NCBI GenBank assembly: GCA_022793355.1
Contig: JAAWCR010000055.1
Span: 1 to 5,094, forward strand
DNA from: Lawsonibacter sp.
GTDB taxonomy: Bacteria > Bacillota > Clostridia > Oscillospirales > Oscillospiraceae
DNA: 5,094 nt
Direction of reading: 5' to 3'
Shown here: in pieces, positions 1 through 5,094 of the stretch
How the letters are laid out: each line of letters begins with the position of its first letter
How positions within the stretch are numbered: the first letter of the stretch is position 1
The notes under the pieces: generated by a model
Databases searched by the model: none
What the model was told of the DNA's origin: nothing
Seen by the model: the letters and a program-made list of their open reading frames with translations, nothing else
Position numbers and translations under genes: made by a program

Positions 1-1
1 C

Positions 2-964
2 CAAAACTTCGGCCCCAGCTTTCAGACAGAGAAGGAGCGGGATGCGGCGGAGCGCGCAGTCTGCGTTGGCCCGCACGAGGGACGCAGGCTGCTGTTTACC
101 GACGGCCTTCCGGAAAGCGCCTATCAGGGCGAAGGGCCCAGAGCGAAGGCGCTGAGCGCCTGCCGGGATATAAATCTGCGCATGGTGGAGGAGCACGAGG
201 ATTCTGTAAGGCAAGGAATCCGGAGCATTGAACAGGCGTTTCGAAACGCGCTGAATTTGAGAAATGACCCGGAGATCTACCGTTCCAACAGCGGCGTGCT
301 GGTAAACAGCGCCCTCTGGAGGGCCGGCCGCTGCGAGGAGCCCCAGCTCTTTCACAAGATTGTCCGTCAGGACCAGTCCGCCGTTGTGGTGGAGCTGCTC
401 ATCGACGCCAGCGGCTCCCAGACGGTCCGTCAGCCCATGGTGGCGATGCAGAGCTACCTGTTCAGCGCTGCCCTAGGCCGGATCCAGATCCCTCACCGGG
501 TTATGAGCTACTGCACCTACGGGGATCACACGGTGCTGCGGCGCTTCCGTGATTACGACGACAAGCCGGCGGCCAGCCGGAAGATTCTGGAGTATCGGGC
601 GACCTCCAACAATCGGGACGGGCTGGCGCTGGCCGCCGCCGGCGTGGATCTGCTGCGGCGGCGGGAGGAGCATAAAATTCTCATTGTATTTAGCGACGGT
701 CTGCCTAACGACATGGTAAGTGGCAGGGCCAGACCCGGGGTGCCCGAAAAGTATATTGGGGACGCGGCCGTACAGGACACCTGCGTTCAGGTGAGAAGAC
801 TGCGCAGGGAAGGCGTGCATGTCATTGGAATTTTTTTAGGGGACGATAACGAGCTGGAAAACGAGCGGATGATTTACGGCTCCGCCTTTTTGCGCATCCG
901 CCGGGCGGAGGACTTTGGAGGTTCCGCCGGAAAACGGCTCAGCGAGACGCTGCTGCTGTTATAA
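2..964 (+). CDS. VWA-domain protein of CobT/NorD type, C-terminal part (5' end outside window)
   Basis: The reading frame is open from the left edge, so the true start lies upstream; 320 residues are visible. The internal ATG at 182 has no ribosome binding site and is not taken as the start. Numbered from the first visible codon, the VWA domain runs from about residue 125 to the end. Its metal-site (MIDAS) motif is LLIDASGSQ with D135, S137 and S139, followed by a candidate Thr at 201 in ATSNNRDG and by D232 in IVFSDGLPND. The NRDG, KIL and FSDG.PND blocks are those of the CobT/NorD/BchD group (COG4548-like). Known relatives work with a MoxR- or CbbQ-type AAA+ ATPase to insert metal or remodel a target protein. 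No such ATPase, nor any nitric oxide reductase or cobalamin gene, lies in the window, so the target is unknown and a NorD name would mislead. No clear terminator follows. The family call is firm; the role is not. Confidence 0.85.
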   Translation, partial: QNFGPSFQTEKERDAAERAVCVGPHEGRRLLFTDGLPESAYQGEGPRAKALSACRDINLRMVEEHEDSVRQGIRSIEQAFRNALNLRNDPEIYRSNSGVLVNSALWRAGRCEEPQLFHKIVRQDQSAVVVELLIDASGSQTVRQPMVAMQSYLFSAALGRIQIPHRVMSYCTYGDHTVLRRFRDYDDKPAASRKILEYRATSNNRDGLALAAAGVDLLRRREEHKILIVFSDGLPNDMVSGRARPGVPEKYIGDAAVQDTCVQVRRLRREGVHVIGIFLGDDNELENERMIYGSAFLRIRRAEDFGGSAGKRLSETLLLL

Positions 965-1001
965 TGGCTGTCCCGTGCGTTCCCTGTACCAATTTTGCCG
1001 G

Positions 1002-1022
1002 ACTGTTCTTGACAAAGACAGT
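1002..1022. promoter_or_regulatory. Imperfect dyad beside the -35 box, possible operator
   Basis: A 21-base imperfect palindrome starts with ACTGT and ends with ACAGT. Five outer pairs match, followed by one G-T pair and one mismatch, then two more pairs around the centre. It ends on the first base of the -35 hexamer of the solute-binding protein promoter, a position where a regulator could act. It is not followed by a T-run, so it is not an intrinsic terminator for the preceding gene. It may be chance. Confidence 0.25.
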
Positions 1023-1051
1023 TGCCAGCGCCGCCGGTCATGTGCTATAAT
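1022..1051 (+). promoter_or_regulatory. Sigma-A-type promoter for the binding-protein/receptor unit
   Basis: The -35 hexamer TTGCCA (1022-1027; five of six consensus bases) and a perfect -10 TATAAT (1046-1051) are 18 bases apart. The -10 is extended by TG at 1043-1044. Transcription should start near 1058, giving an untranslated leader of about 25 bases before the ATG at 1083. A perfect TTGACA at 1009 is 31 bases from the -10, too far to pair with it. Confidence 0.75.
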
Positions 1052-1069
1052 ATCCTGGAATGAATTGTA

Positions 1070-1076
1070 AGGGTGG
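1070..1076 (+). promoter_or_regulatory. Ribosome binding site that decides the lipoprotein start
   Basis: AGGGTGG ends six bases before the ATG at 1083. An in-frame TTG at 1077 would directly touch this site, so ATG is the start. Confidence 0.65.
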
Positions 1077-1082
1077 TTGCTG

Positions 1083-2321
1083 ATGAAGAAAACATGCTTC
1101 TCTTTGCTGTGCGCTTTTCTGCTGCTGGTTTCTCTGACTGCCTGTAAAGGCCGGGAGGCCGCTCCCCCTCCGGAACAGGAAAATGAAGCCGGGACCATCA
1201 AGCTGACTGTGTGGGGGGCGGAGGAGGATGAGGAACTGCTTCAGGAAATTTTCGCTTCATTCCAATCCCGCTACGCCGGTCAGGCCAGCTTTCAGATCAC
1301 CTTCCAGCCTCAGAGCGAATCCAACTGTAAGGACGTGCTGCTGGGTGACCTGGAGCGGGGCGCGGATGTATTTGCCTTTGCCGACGATCAGGTGTCCGCG
1401 CTGGCGGCCGCCGGAGGGCTGGACCCCATTGAGGACAGCGAAGCGATTCGAAATGCCAGCCTCTCCGCTACGGTGGAGGCGGCCAGCGTGGGCGGTTCTC
1501 TCTATGCCTACCCTTTGACAGCGGACAACGGCTATTTTCTATACTACAACAAAGCGTACTTCTCCGAGGAGGATATCCAGAGTTTGGAGCGGATGCTGGA
1601 GCTGGCCGCCCAAGCCGGACGGCTGGTGACGATGGACTGGTCCTCCGCCTGGTATGTCTACGCCTTCTTCGGCAACACCGGGCTTACGGTCGGCCTCAAT
1701 GATGACGGTCTGACCAACTACTGCACCTGGAACAGCACCGAAGGGGCTATACGGGGCGTGGATGTGGCTGAGTCCATGCTGGCCGTTGCGGCCAGCCCCG
1801 GCTTTGCCAGTATGACGGATCCGGAATTTATGGCTGGTGTGCAGGACGGATCAGTGATTGCCGGGGTGAGCGGCGTCTGGAACGCAGTGGCGATCCAGGA
1901 AATCTGGGGAGAAAACATGGGGGCGGCCAAGCTTCCCTCTTATATCTGCGCGGGGAAACCGGTGCAGATGGCCTCCTTCTCCGGGTGTAAGCTGATTGGC
2001 GTGAACGCCTATTCCAGCTATCCGGAGTGGGCGGCGCGGCTGGCCGAGTGGATTATCAGCGAGGAAAACCAGCGCCTGCGCTTTGAGCGGCGGGGGCAGG
2101 GCCCGGCCAATGTCAATGCGGCAAATTCCGCCCAGGTCCAGGCCTCGCCGGCCATCGCGGCCCTGCTGGCCCAGTCGGAATTTTCTCAGCTCCAGCGGGT
2201 GGGCGGAAAGTTCTGGGACCCCGTATCCGAATTTGCCTTGAATCTGGCGGCAGGGAATCCCGCCGGGGCCTCCCTTCAGGCACAGCTGGACCGGCTGGCA
2301 GAAGGCGTCGCCGCGCGGTAG
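1083..2321 (+). CDS. Extracellular solute-binding lipoprotein, family 1 (maltose/oligosaccharide-type)
   Basis: This 412-residue lipoprotein has a Lys-Lys start, a hydrophobic segment (about 6-18) and a lipobox LTAC with the lipidated Cys at 21, so it should be anchored outside the cytoplasmic membrane. After a short Pro/Glu linker, the first lobe begins at about residue 38 with the strand KLTVWGAEEDEELL. The block GADVFAFADDQ follows, then YPLTADNGYFLYYNK at 143-157, GVSGVWN at 261-267, GAAKLP and KLIGVNA. These are landmarks of MalE-like family 1 binding proteins, and the length is normal for the family. Such proteins usually deliver sugars or other small solutes to an ABC importer; the ligand cannot be read from sequence. 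No permease or ATPase gene follows. Instead a chemoreceptor-like gene lies 31 bases downstream in the same transcription unit, which points to sensing, or to use of a permease encoded elsewhere. Its own promoter is at 1022-1051. Confidence 0.9.
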   Translation: MKKTCFSLLCAFLLLVSLTACKGREAAPPPEQENEAGTIKLTVWGAEEDEELLQEIFASFQSRYAGQASFQITFQPQSESNCKDVLLGDLERGADVFAFADDQVSALAAAGGLDPIEDSEAIRNASLSATVEAASVGGSLYAYPLTADNGYFLYYNKAYFSEEDIQSLERMLELAAQAGRLVTMDWSSAWYVYAFFGNTGLTVGLNDDGLTNYCTWNSTEGAIRGVDVAESMLAVAASPGFASMTDPEFMAGVQDGSVIAGVSGVWNAVAIQEIWGENMGAAKLPSYICAGKPVQMASFSGCKLIGVNAYSSYPEWAARLAEWIISEENQRLRFERRGQGPANVNAANSAQVQASPAIAALLAQSEFSQLQRVGGKFWDPVSEFALNLAAGNPAGASLQAQLDRLAEGVAAR

Positions 2322-2340
2322 GCACAGATACGATACTTTG

Positions 2341-2346
2341 GGAGGG
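2341..2346 (+). promoter_or_regulatory. Ribosome binding site that decides the receptor start
   Basis: GGAGGG lies six bases before the ATG at 2353. The in-frame TTG at 2338 is upstream of this site and would have none of its own, so the protein starts at 2353. Confidence 0.75.
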
Positions 2347-2352
2347 AATCGC

Positions 2353-3939
2353 ATGAGAGGCAAACTGACATTGCAGCAGCGCTTAATTCTGCCCATCGTT
2401 CTGTTGGGGCTGGTGGCATTTTTGTCTAACGTCCTTGCGGTATTCAGCATTAACAACGTCCATTCCAACGCAAGGACCATTGTGGACAAATATATGGTCA
2501 GCGAAGGAAGGCTGGAGGAAATCAGGCGCTCTATTATGGACATTCATTTGCTGGCGCTGTCCCATATTGTTGCCGCAGATCACGCCACCATGATCCAGCT
2601 TGTTCAGGAGATCAAGACGGAGGAGGCCGCCCTGGACGAAACTCTGGCCGGCTACGGGAGCTTTGTCGCGGAGGAGGATATGGCAACGTACCAGTCCCTT
2701 CTGCAGGATTACGACGCGTTTAAACACGCATTGGTCTATCTGGTGTGCGCCAGTGCCGACAGTAAGACACAGGAGGCCTACGCAACCGCCAACGGGGATG
2801 TAGCCCGCTGGAGCGAGGCCGCAGACCAGGATGTCGCTACCCTCTACGCTGCCGTCAGCGACCGGGCGGCGGCCGCGCGGAATCATTTGTCCTTTGTGTA
2901 CATAACCGCCCTGATAATCAGCGCGGCTACCCTGATTGCCGGTATCCTCCTGGTGGCGGCGGCCTTCCGGATTATCCGGAACTATGTAATTTCCCCGATC
3001 CACGACGCGATGAACACCCTTCAAGACAGCTCGGAACGCATCAGCGGCGTGGTCAGCGATGTGCGCCAGCGAACGCAGACCTCAAGCGGCAGCGCCCGGG
3101 ACCTGTCCGGCCTGGCGGAGCAGCTCTCCGCCGCCCTGGAGGAAATCGCCGCCAATACCTCAGCCATCCGCCACAGCGCGTCCAGCACGCAGGGAGACAC
3201 CCGGAATATGGCGGAGGAGTGTTCCGCCATTACGGCCTACTCTGCGGAAATGCGGGGGCGGGCCGAGGAGATGGAGCGCTCCGCGCAGAAAGAGACGGCG
3301 GAGGTACGGGAAAAAACCGCGGAAATTATGGCGCTCCTCGATCAGGCCATTGAAAAGAGCCAGAACGTGAACCAGATCAGTGCCCTGACCAAGGCAATTT
3401 TGGATATCTCCGCCTCTACCAACCTGATTGCTATTAACGCCTCCATTGAGGCCGCACGGGCAGGCGCGGCAGGGGCCGGATTTTCCATCGTTGCGCAGGA
3501 GATTCGCCAGCTGGCCGACTCCTGCGCTGAGACAGCCAACAATATTCAGGAGGTCAGCGGAGTAGTCACAGGCGCGGTGGATTACCTCTCGGAGAGTGCG
3601 CGGGAGCTGGCCGGCTACCTGAGCCAGGCCATTATGGCCCAGCTGGAGCGGTCTGTGCAGGCCGGGCAGCAGTACCGGGAGGATTCCGACTACGTTGGGC
3701 ACGCCATGGAGGCGTTTAATGACAGGACCGCCCACCTGAAGGCCGCAATGGATGATATTGCCGGTTCCATCTCCAGCATTTCCGGTGCAATTGACGGCGC
3801 CGTCTCGGACGTCACCGGGGTTGCCGACAGCACCCGCGTTTTGGTAGAGGACATGGCGGGTATTACCGCTGGCATGGGCACCAACCAGGAGATTGTAGGG
3901 GAACTGCAAAAGCAAATGGATGTGTTTTCCAATCTGTAA
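2353..3939 (+). CDS. Methyl-accepting chemotaxis protein-like transmembrane receptor
   Basis: This 528-residue protein has the classical receptor layout: membrane segment 1 (about 11-33), an extracellular sensor of about 145 residues fitting a four-helix bundle (4HB_MCP type), membrane segment 2 (about 180-205), a HAMP linker with its Pro at 215 in VISPI, and a long cytoplasmic coiled coil. SAALEEIAA at 259-267 looks like a methylation segment (E263, E264). The signalling hairpin has NLIAINASIEAARAG at 357-371 and ends GFSIVAQEIRQLAD. Within it E366 and R369 are conserved, but Ala replaces the usual Glu at 372 (AGE.G in the family) and the usual Arg or Lys at 375 (G[RK]GF), and STN replaces QTN. 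The family relays signals to CheA/CheW; neither is in the window. The start is set by GGAGGG at 2341. It sits 31 bases after the solute-binding lipoprotein gene, which may supply its ligand (inference). A strong terminator follows 13 bases after the stop. Confidence 0.9.
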   Translation: MRGKLTLQQRLILPIVLLGLVAFLSNVLAVFSINNVHSNARTIVDKYMVSEGRLEEIRRSIMDIHLLALSHIVAADHATMIQLVQEIKTEEAALDETLAGYGSFVAEEDMATYQSLLQDYDAFKHALVYLVCASADSKTQEAYATANGDVARWSEAADQDVATLYAAVSDRAAAARNHLSFVYITALIISAATLIAGILLVAAAFRIIRNYVISPIHDAMNTLQDSSERISGVVSDVRQRTQTSSGSARDLSGLAEQLSAALEEIAANTSAIRHSASSTQGDTRNMAEECSAITAYSAEMRGRAEEMERSAQKETAEVREKTAEIMALLDQAIEKSQNVNQISALTKAILDISASTNLIAINASIEAARAGAAGAGFSIVAQEIRQLADSCAETANNIQEVSGVVTGAVDYLSESARELAGYLSQAIMAQLERSVQAGQQYREDSDYVGHAMEAFNDRTAHLKAAMDDIAGSISSISGAIDGAVSDVTGVADSTRVLVEDMAGITAGMGTNQEIVGELQKQMDVFSNL

Positions 3940-3952
3940 ATGTGAGTGATTC

Positions 3953-3993
3953 CCGCCCGCCGGAACTGCCTGGCGGGCGGAGTTTTCGTTTTT
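3953..3993 (+). terminator. Intrinsic terminator of the binding-protein/receptor unit
   Basis: A perfect 9-bp GC-only stem (CCGCCCGCC at 3953-3961 with its complement at 3972-3980) is followed by a T-rich run, TTTTCGTTTTT, at 3983-3993. It starts 13 bases after the receptor stop codon. Confidence 0.9.
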
Positions 3994-3995
3994 AC

Positions 3996-4034
3996 AAAAA
4001 ACCCCGCAGGAATTTCGAACTTCCTGCGGGGTTT
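3996..4034 (-). terminator. Intrinsic terminator for - strand transcripts (possibly bidirectional)
   Basis: A perfect 14-bp stem (3999-4012 with 4021-4034) has an 8-base loop. On the - strand it ends in a run of six T (3996-4001), so it should stop - strand transcription coming from the right. On the + strand only three T follow, so it would be at most a weak backup there. With the preceding terminator it insulates two convergent regions. Confidence 0.85.
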
Positions 4035-4064
4035 GGAACTGGTTGGGTGACTCGAACGCCGACC
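4034..4064 (-). other. tRNA 3'-end-like remnant (T-loop to CCA), possible attachment-site scar
   Basis: Read on the - strand, this stretch has the T-loop box GTTCGAGTC (4049-4057), then CACCC as the 3' half of a T-stem, AACCAGT as a 7-base acceptor strand, one T as discriminator base, and CCA. These spacings fit a tRNA 3' end exactly, and a terminator hairpin follows at once, as after many tRNA genes. The acceptor strand resembles that of tRNA-Thr (AACCAG). However, the 5' half of the T-stem (CGGCG) pairs only in part, and I found no acceptor, D-arm or anticodon arm at the right distance. It is therefore not a working tRNA. A duplicated tRNA 3' end left by an integrative element is the likeliest origin (inference). 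Confidence 0.45.
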
Positions 4065-4152
4065 GGTGGCTGCTGATAAAGGGACTATCGTAATGCTTCT
4101 AAACTTCCGCTAAGACCGGTTTCTCCGTCTCCATGCGCTCCATCACCCAACC
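4041..4152. repeat. 10-bp inverted repeat enclosing 92 bases
   Basis: GGTTGGGTGA at 4041-4050 is exactly complementary to TCACCCAACC at 4143-4152. The left arm lies inside the tRNA-3'-end-like stretch; the right arm lies in the remnant gene. The enclosed segment also holds two copies of GACCGGT (at 4061 and 4114). It could fold as an RNA, mark recombinase-binding arms, or be chance. Confidence 0.4.
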
Positions 4153-4567
4153 CACTACTCCAGGAAAGGGGCAGCTTTTGCCAGGAAAATTTTTTGATGA
4201 TCTGATGGTAGGACACGCACTCCCGGCCCACAGCGAACACGTTGGGAATCAGCTCCACCGTGTCCACCGGGAAGCCGTATTTGGGCAGCACATTATTCCG
4301 AACCAGAAAGCCGATCAGGCTCTTTTTGCCGCTTTTATCATCTCTGGCACAGCGGAAATTCCGGAGGCTACGGCTCCATTTTCCTGCCTCCTCCAAATCT
4401 CCGCTCCGCTTGTAGGCGGCGATGGTTTTTTCCAGCTCGTCCACAAACTCCGTTTTCTTCTCCCAGCATCCCCCCCTGGACCCGGCTGCGCTCGGCGCTG
4501 CTCTTCTTCCGATACCACTGGACCAGCAAACTGTCCCAGCCGTGTTCTTTTTTGACGGTGTCCCCAT
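4085..4567 (-). pseudogene. Decayed fragment resembling a DUF1998-type DEAD/DEAH-box helicase
   Basis: The recognisable part reads KKSLIGFLVRNNVLPKYG then FPVDTVEL, with KYGFPVD at 4262-4282. As I recall it, this motif sits in large helicases that carry a DUF1998/MZB region, some of them phage-defence or mobile-element proteins. Before it is a charged, coiled-coil-like stretch, FVDELEKTIAAYKRSGDLEE. Such helicases are many hundreds of residues long, so this is a small piece; the ATPase motifs are absent and the sequence after GRECVSYHQ no longer looks family-like. A run of seven G (- strand; + 4470-4476) breaks the frame. Upstream of it the more protein-like frame contains KKEHGWDSLLVQWYRKK, and removing one G would join it to WEKKTEFVDELEK. 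No ribosome binding site was found for the ATG at 4567. The region ends toward the terminator at 3996-4034. Decay is well supported; the family is a moderate call from one motif. Confidence 0.55.
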
Positions 4568-4599
4568 GTCCTCTGTTTTTGGATTTCAAGTCAAAAGTT

Positions 4600-4755
4600 T
4601 TATTTCCTGTACCGCCGGGCAATTTCCTCCAGTTCCTCTGCATCTGCGTTCCGGATTTCCTCTGCGTCCAGAAGCATGGCCCCCAGACCGGAGAAGGCTC
4701 CGGCATAGGCCTCGTCCAAAAGTTCCTTGCGCAGGGCCTCGGTGTCATGATACAT
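4600..4755 (-). CDS. Small acidic protein of 51 residues, function unknown
   Basis: A complete small gene runs from ATG at 4755-4753 to TAA at 4602-4600. It has a perfect AGGAGG site (4764-4769) eight bases upstream and a plausible promoter just before that. The product begins MYHDTEALRKELLDEAY, has a short Gly/Ala-rich middle (AGAFSGLGAMLL), and ends in an acidic, helix-prone tail with EEIRNADAEELEEIARRYRK. It has no signal peptide, membrane segment or Cys, so a cytosolic helical protein, perhaps an adaptor or regulator, is likely. The DxEEIRNAxxEELxEIA pattern reminds me of small conserved clostridial proteins of unknown role, but I cannot name a family. It is the only intact gene between the helicase remnant, whose reading region starts about 33 bases downstream, and the right-edge gene. 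Its start signals argue that it is real. Confidence 0.75.
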   Translation of the reverse strand: MYHDTEALRKELLDEAYAGAFSGLGAMLLDAEEIRNADAEELEEIARRYRK

Positions 4756-4763
4756 GGTGTGTT

Positions 4764-4769
4764 CCTCCT
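4764..4769 (-). promoter_or_regulatory. Ribosome binding site of the 51-residue gene
   Basis: A perfect AGGAGG on the - strand with eight bases to the ATG at 4755 is the main support for the small gene. Confidence 0.8.
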
Positions 4770-4789
4770 GTCAAAATGAAGTTGGGTAA

Positions 4790-4817
4790 AATATACTCTT
4801 AAAACAAATTTTTTCAA
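4790..4817 (-). promoter_or_regulatory. Promoter of the 51-residue gene
   Basis: On the - strand, TTGAAA (4812-4817) and TATATT (4790-4795) are 16 bases apart in an AT-rich stretch that stands out from the GC-rich surroundings. The start of transcription would fall near 4783, about 28 bases before the ATG. Confidence 0.55.
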
Positions 4818-4924
4818 CATATTCAGGCAGCATAGTACAAAAACGCCACACACCATTTTCCGCAGTTCCCTTAGAATGTCACCATGACCCAGATCCCCGG
4901 CAGCGGACCCAGACGCCCCAAGGT

Positions 4925-4972
4925 AAAAATAATGCGAAGGTCGGTGCAGCTTTACGCCGCACCGACCTTCGC
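4925..4972 (-). terminator. Intrinsic terminator of the right-edge gene
   Basis: A perfect 14-bp stem (GCGAAGGTCGGTGC at 4934-4947 with 4959-4972) has an 11-base loop. On the - strand it is followed by a T-rich run, ATTATTTTTA. It lies 50 bases past the stop codon of the gene entering from the right. Confidence 0.8.
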
Positions 4973-5022
4973 TTAAAATAGCTTCTTCCGTCGCCAGCCA
5001 TGTGGGCGGCGCTGTCATGTTT

Positions 5023-5094
5023 TCAGGATTCAATTCCCCGGGAAATAAGGTACTTTTTAACCATCAGGGCCACTTTAAAGGTGATGGCATCATC
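5023..5094 (-). CDS. C-terminal end of an unidentified protein (5' part outside window)
   Basis: The last 23 codons of a - strand frame are visible, ending with TGA at 5025-5023. They read DDAITFKVALMVKKYL and then ISRGIES, an amphipathic basic helix that looks like real protein sequence. The terminator at 4925-4972 is placed as expected for this gene. The stretch VALMVKKYLISRGIE recalls the helix preceding the VVMTR segment of Amidase_3-type cell-wall amidases. If so, the protein would be cut short here, so that reading is weak. No family can be assigned from so little sequence. Confidence 0.5.
   Translation of the reverse strand, partial: DDAITFKVALMVKKYLISRGIES

Larger units (their letters stand above)
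4756..5022. other. Intergenic region between the small gene and the right-edge gene
   Basis: Apart from the small gene's start signals (4764-4817) and the hairpin at 4934-4972, I see no supported gene here. An open - strand frame crosses the whole stretch, but it runs through the terminator hairpin and the promoter, has no start signals and looks non-coding. Confidence 0.5.

Noticed and set aside
1009..1014. Perfect TTGACA as the -35 box
   Set aside because: It is 31 bases from the TATAAT at 1046, and no -10-like hexamer lies at 16-18 bases from it. TTGCCA at 1022 fits with 18.
1077..1082. TTG start giving a lipoprotein two residues longer
   Set aside because: It directly abuts the AGGGTGG site with no spacing; ATG at 1083 has six bases of spacing and a typical MKK beginning.
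2338..2352. TTG start adding five residues to the receptor
   Set aside because: It lies upstream of the GGAGGG site that serves ATG 2353 and has no site of its own.
1851..3915. Long open frames antisense to the lipoprotein and receptor genes
   Set aside because: They mirror strongly coding GC-rich sequence on the + strand, have no start signals and give no recognisable protein.
4034..4152. A complete tRNA gene
   Set aside because: A D-arm-like string (GGTTGGGTGATGGAGCGC on the - strand) exists, but the total length exceeds a normal tRNA, no proper anticodon arm forms and the T-stem pairs poorly.
4133..4802. Open + strand frames over the remnant region
   Set aside because: They are opposite the helicase-like and small-gene frames, have no ribosome binding sites, and give Pro/Ser-rich, non-family-like products.
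4368..5033. A 221-codon - strand frame spanning the right end
   Set aside because: It runs through a terminator hairpin, a promoter and the small gene in another frame, with no start signals; only its last part near 4480-4560 may be helicase-derived.
1..5094. CRISPR array, insertion sequence with transposase, or riboswitch
   Set aside because: No regularly spaced repeats, no transposase frame and no recognised riboswitch core were seen on either strand.

Overview
The window looks like chromosome of a GC-rich, Gram-positive Clostridia-type bacterium; Oscillospiraceae or a relative is my best guess, by inference. The reasons are strong purine-rich ribosome binding sites close to ATG starts, a short lipoprotein signal peptide, a maltose-type solute-binding protein and a chemoreceptor-like protein of the kinds common in gut Clostridia, and GC-rich coding sequence. 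No 16S or other marker gene is present, so the taxon cannot be fixed.

Layout. Positions 2-964 (+) hold the C-terminal part of a von Willebrand factor A (VWA) protein of the CobT/NorD type, which enters from the left edge. After a 118-base gap with its own sigma-A-type promoter (-35 at 1022, extended -10 at 1046) comes a two-gene unit on the + strand. It consists of a solute-binding lipoprotein (1083-2321) and, 31 bases later, a membrane chemoreceptor-like protein (2353-3939), closed by a strong intrinsic terminator (3953-3993). No ABC permease or ATPase gene lies in the unit, so the simplest reading is a sensory pair: an anchored binding protein that may present its ligand to the receptor.

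The right-hand part (3995-5094) reads on the - strand and looks like an accessory or decayed zone. A 14-bp hairpin (3999-4034) has a U-tract for - strand transcripts. It directly abuts a sequence that fits the 3' end of a tRNA gene (4034-4064), including T-loop and CCA, but with no matching 5' half. Next comes a frameshifted remnant (about 4085-4567) whose middle resembles DEAD/DEAH-box helicases carrying a DUF1998 region. Upstream of it sits an intact 51-codon gene (4600-4755) with its own promoter and a perfect AGGAGG site. Further right, a 14-bp hairpin terminator (4934-4972) closes a gene that enters from the right edge; only its last 23 codons are visible.

The most interesting points are the permease-less binding-protein/receptor pair, with unusual residues at the receptor's signalling tip, and the small gene set among remnants next to a tRNA-3'-end-like scar, which suggests past insertion and loss of an integrative element. 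I did not find convincing evidence for a complete new system within these 5 kb.
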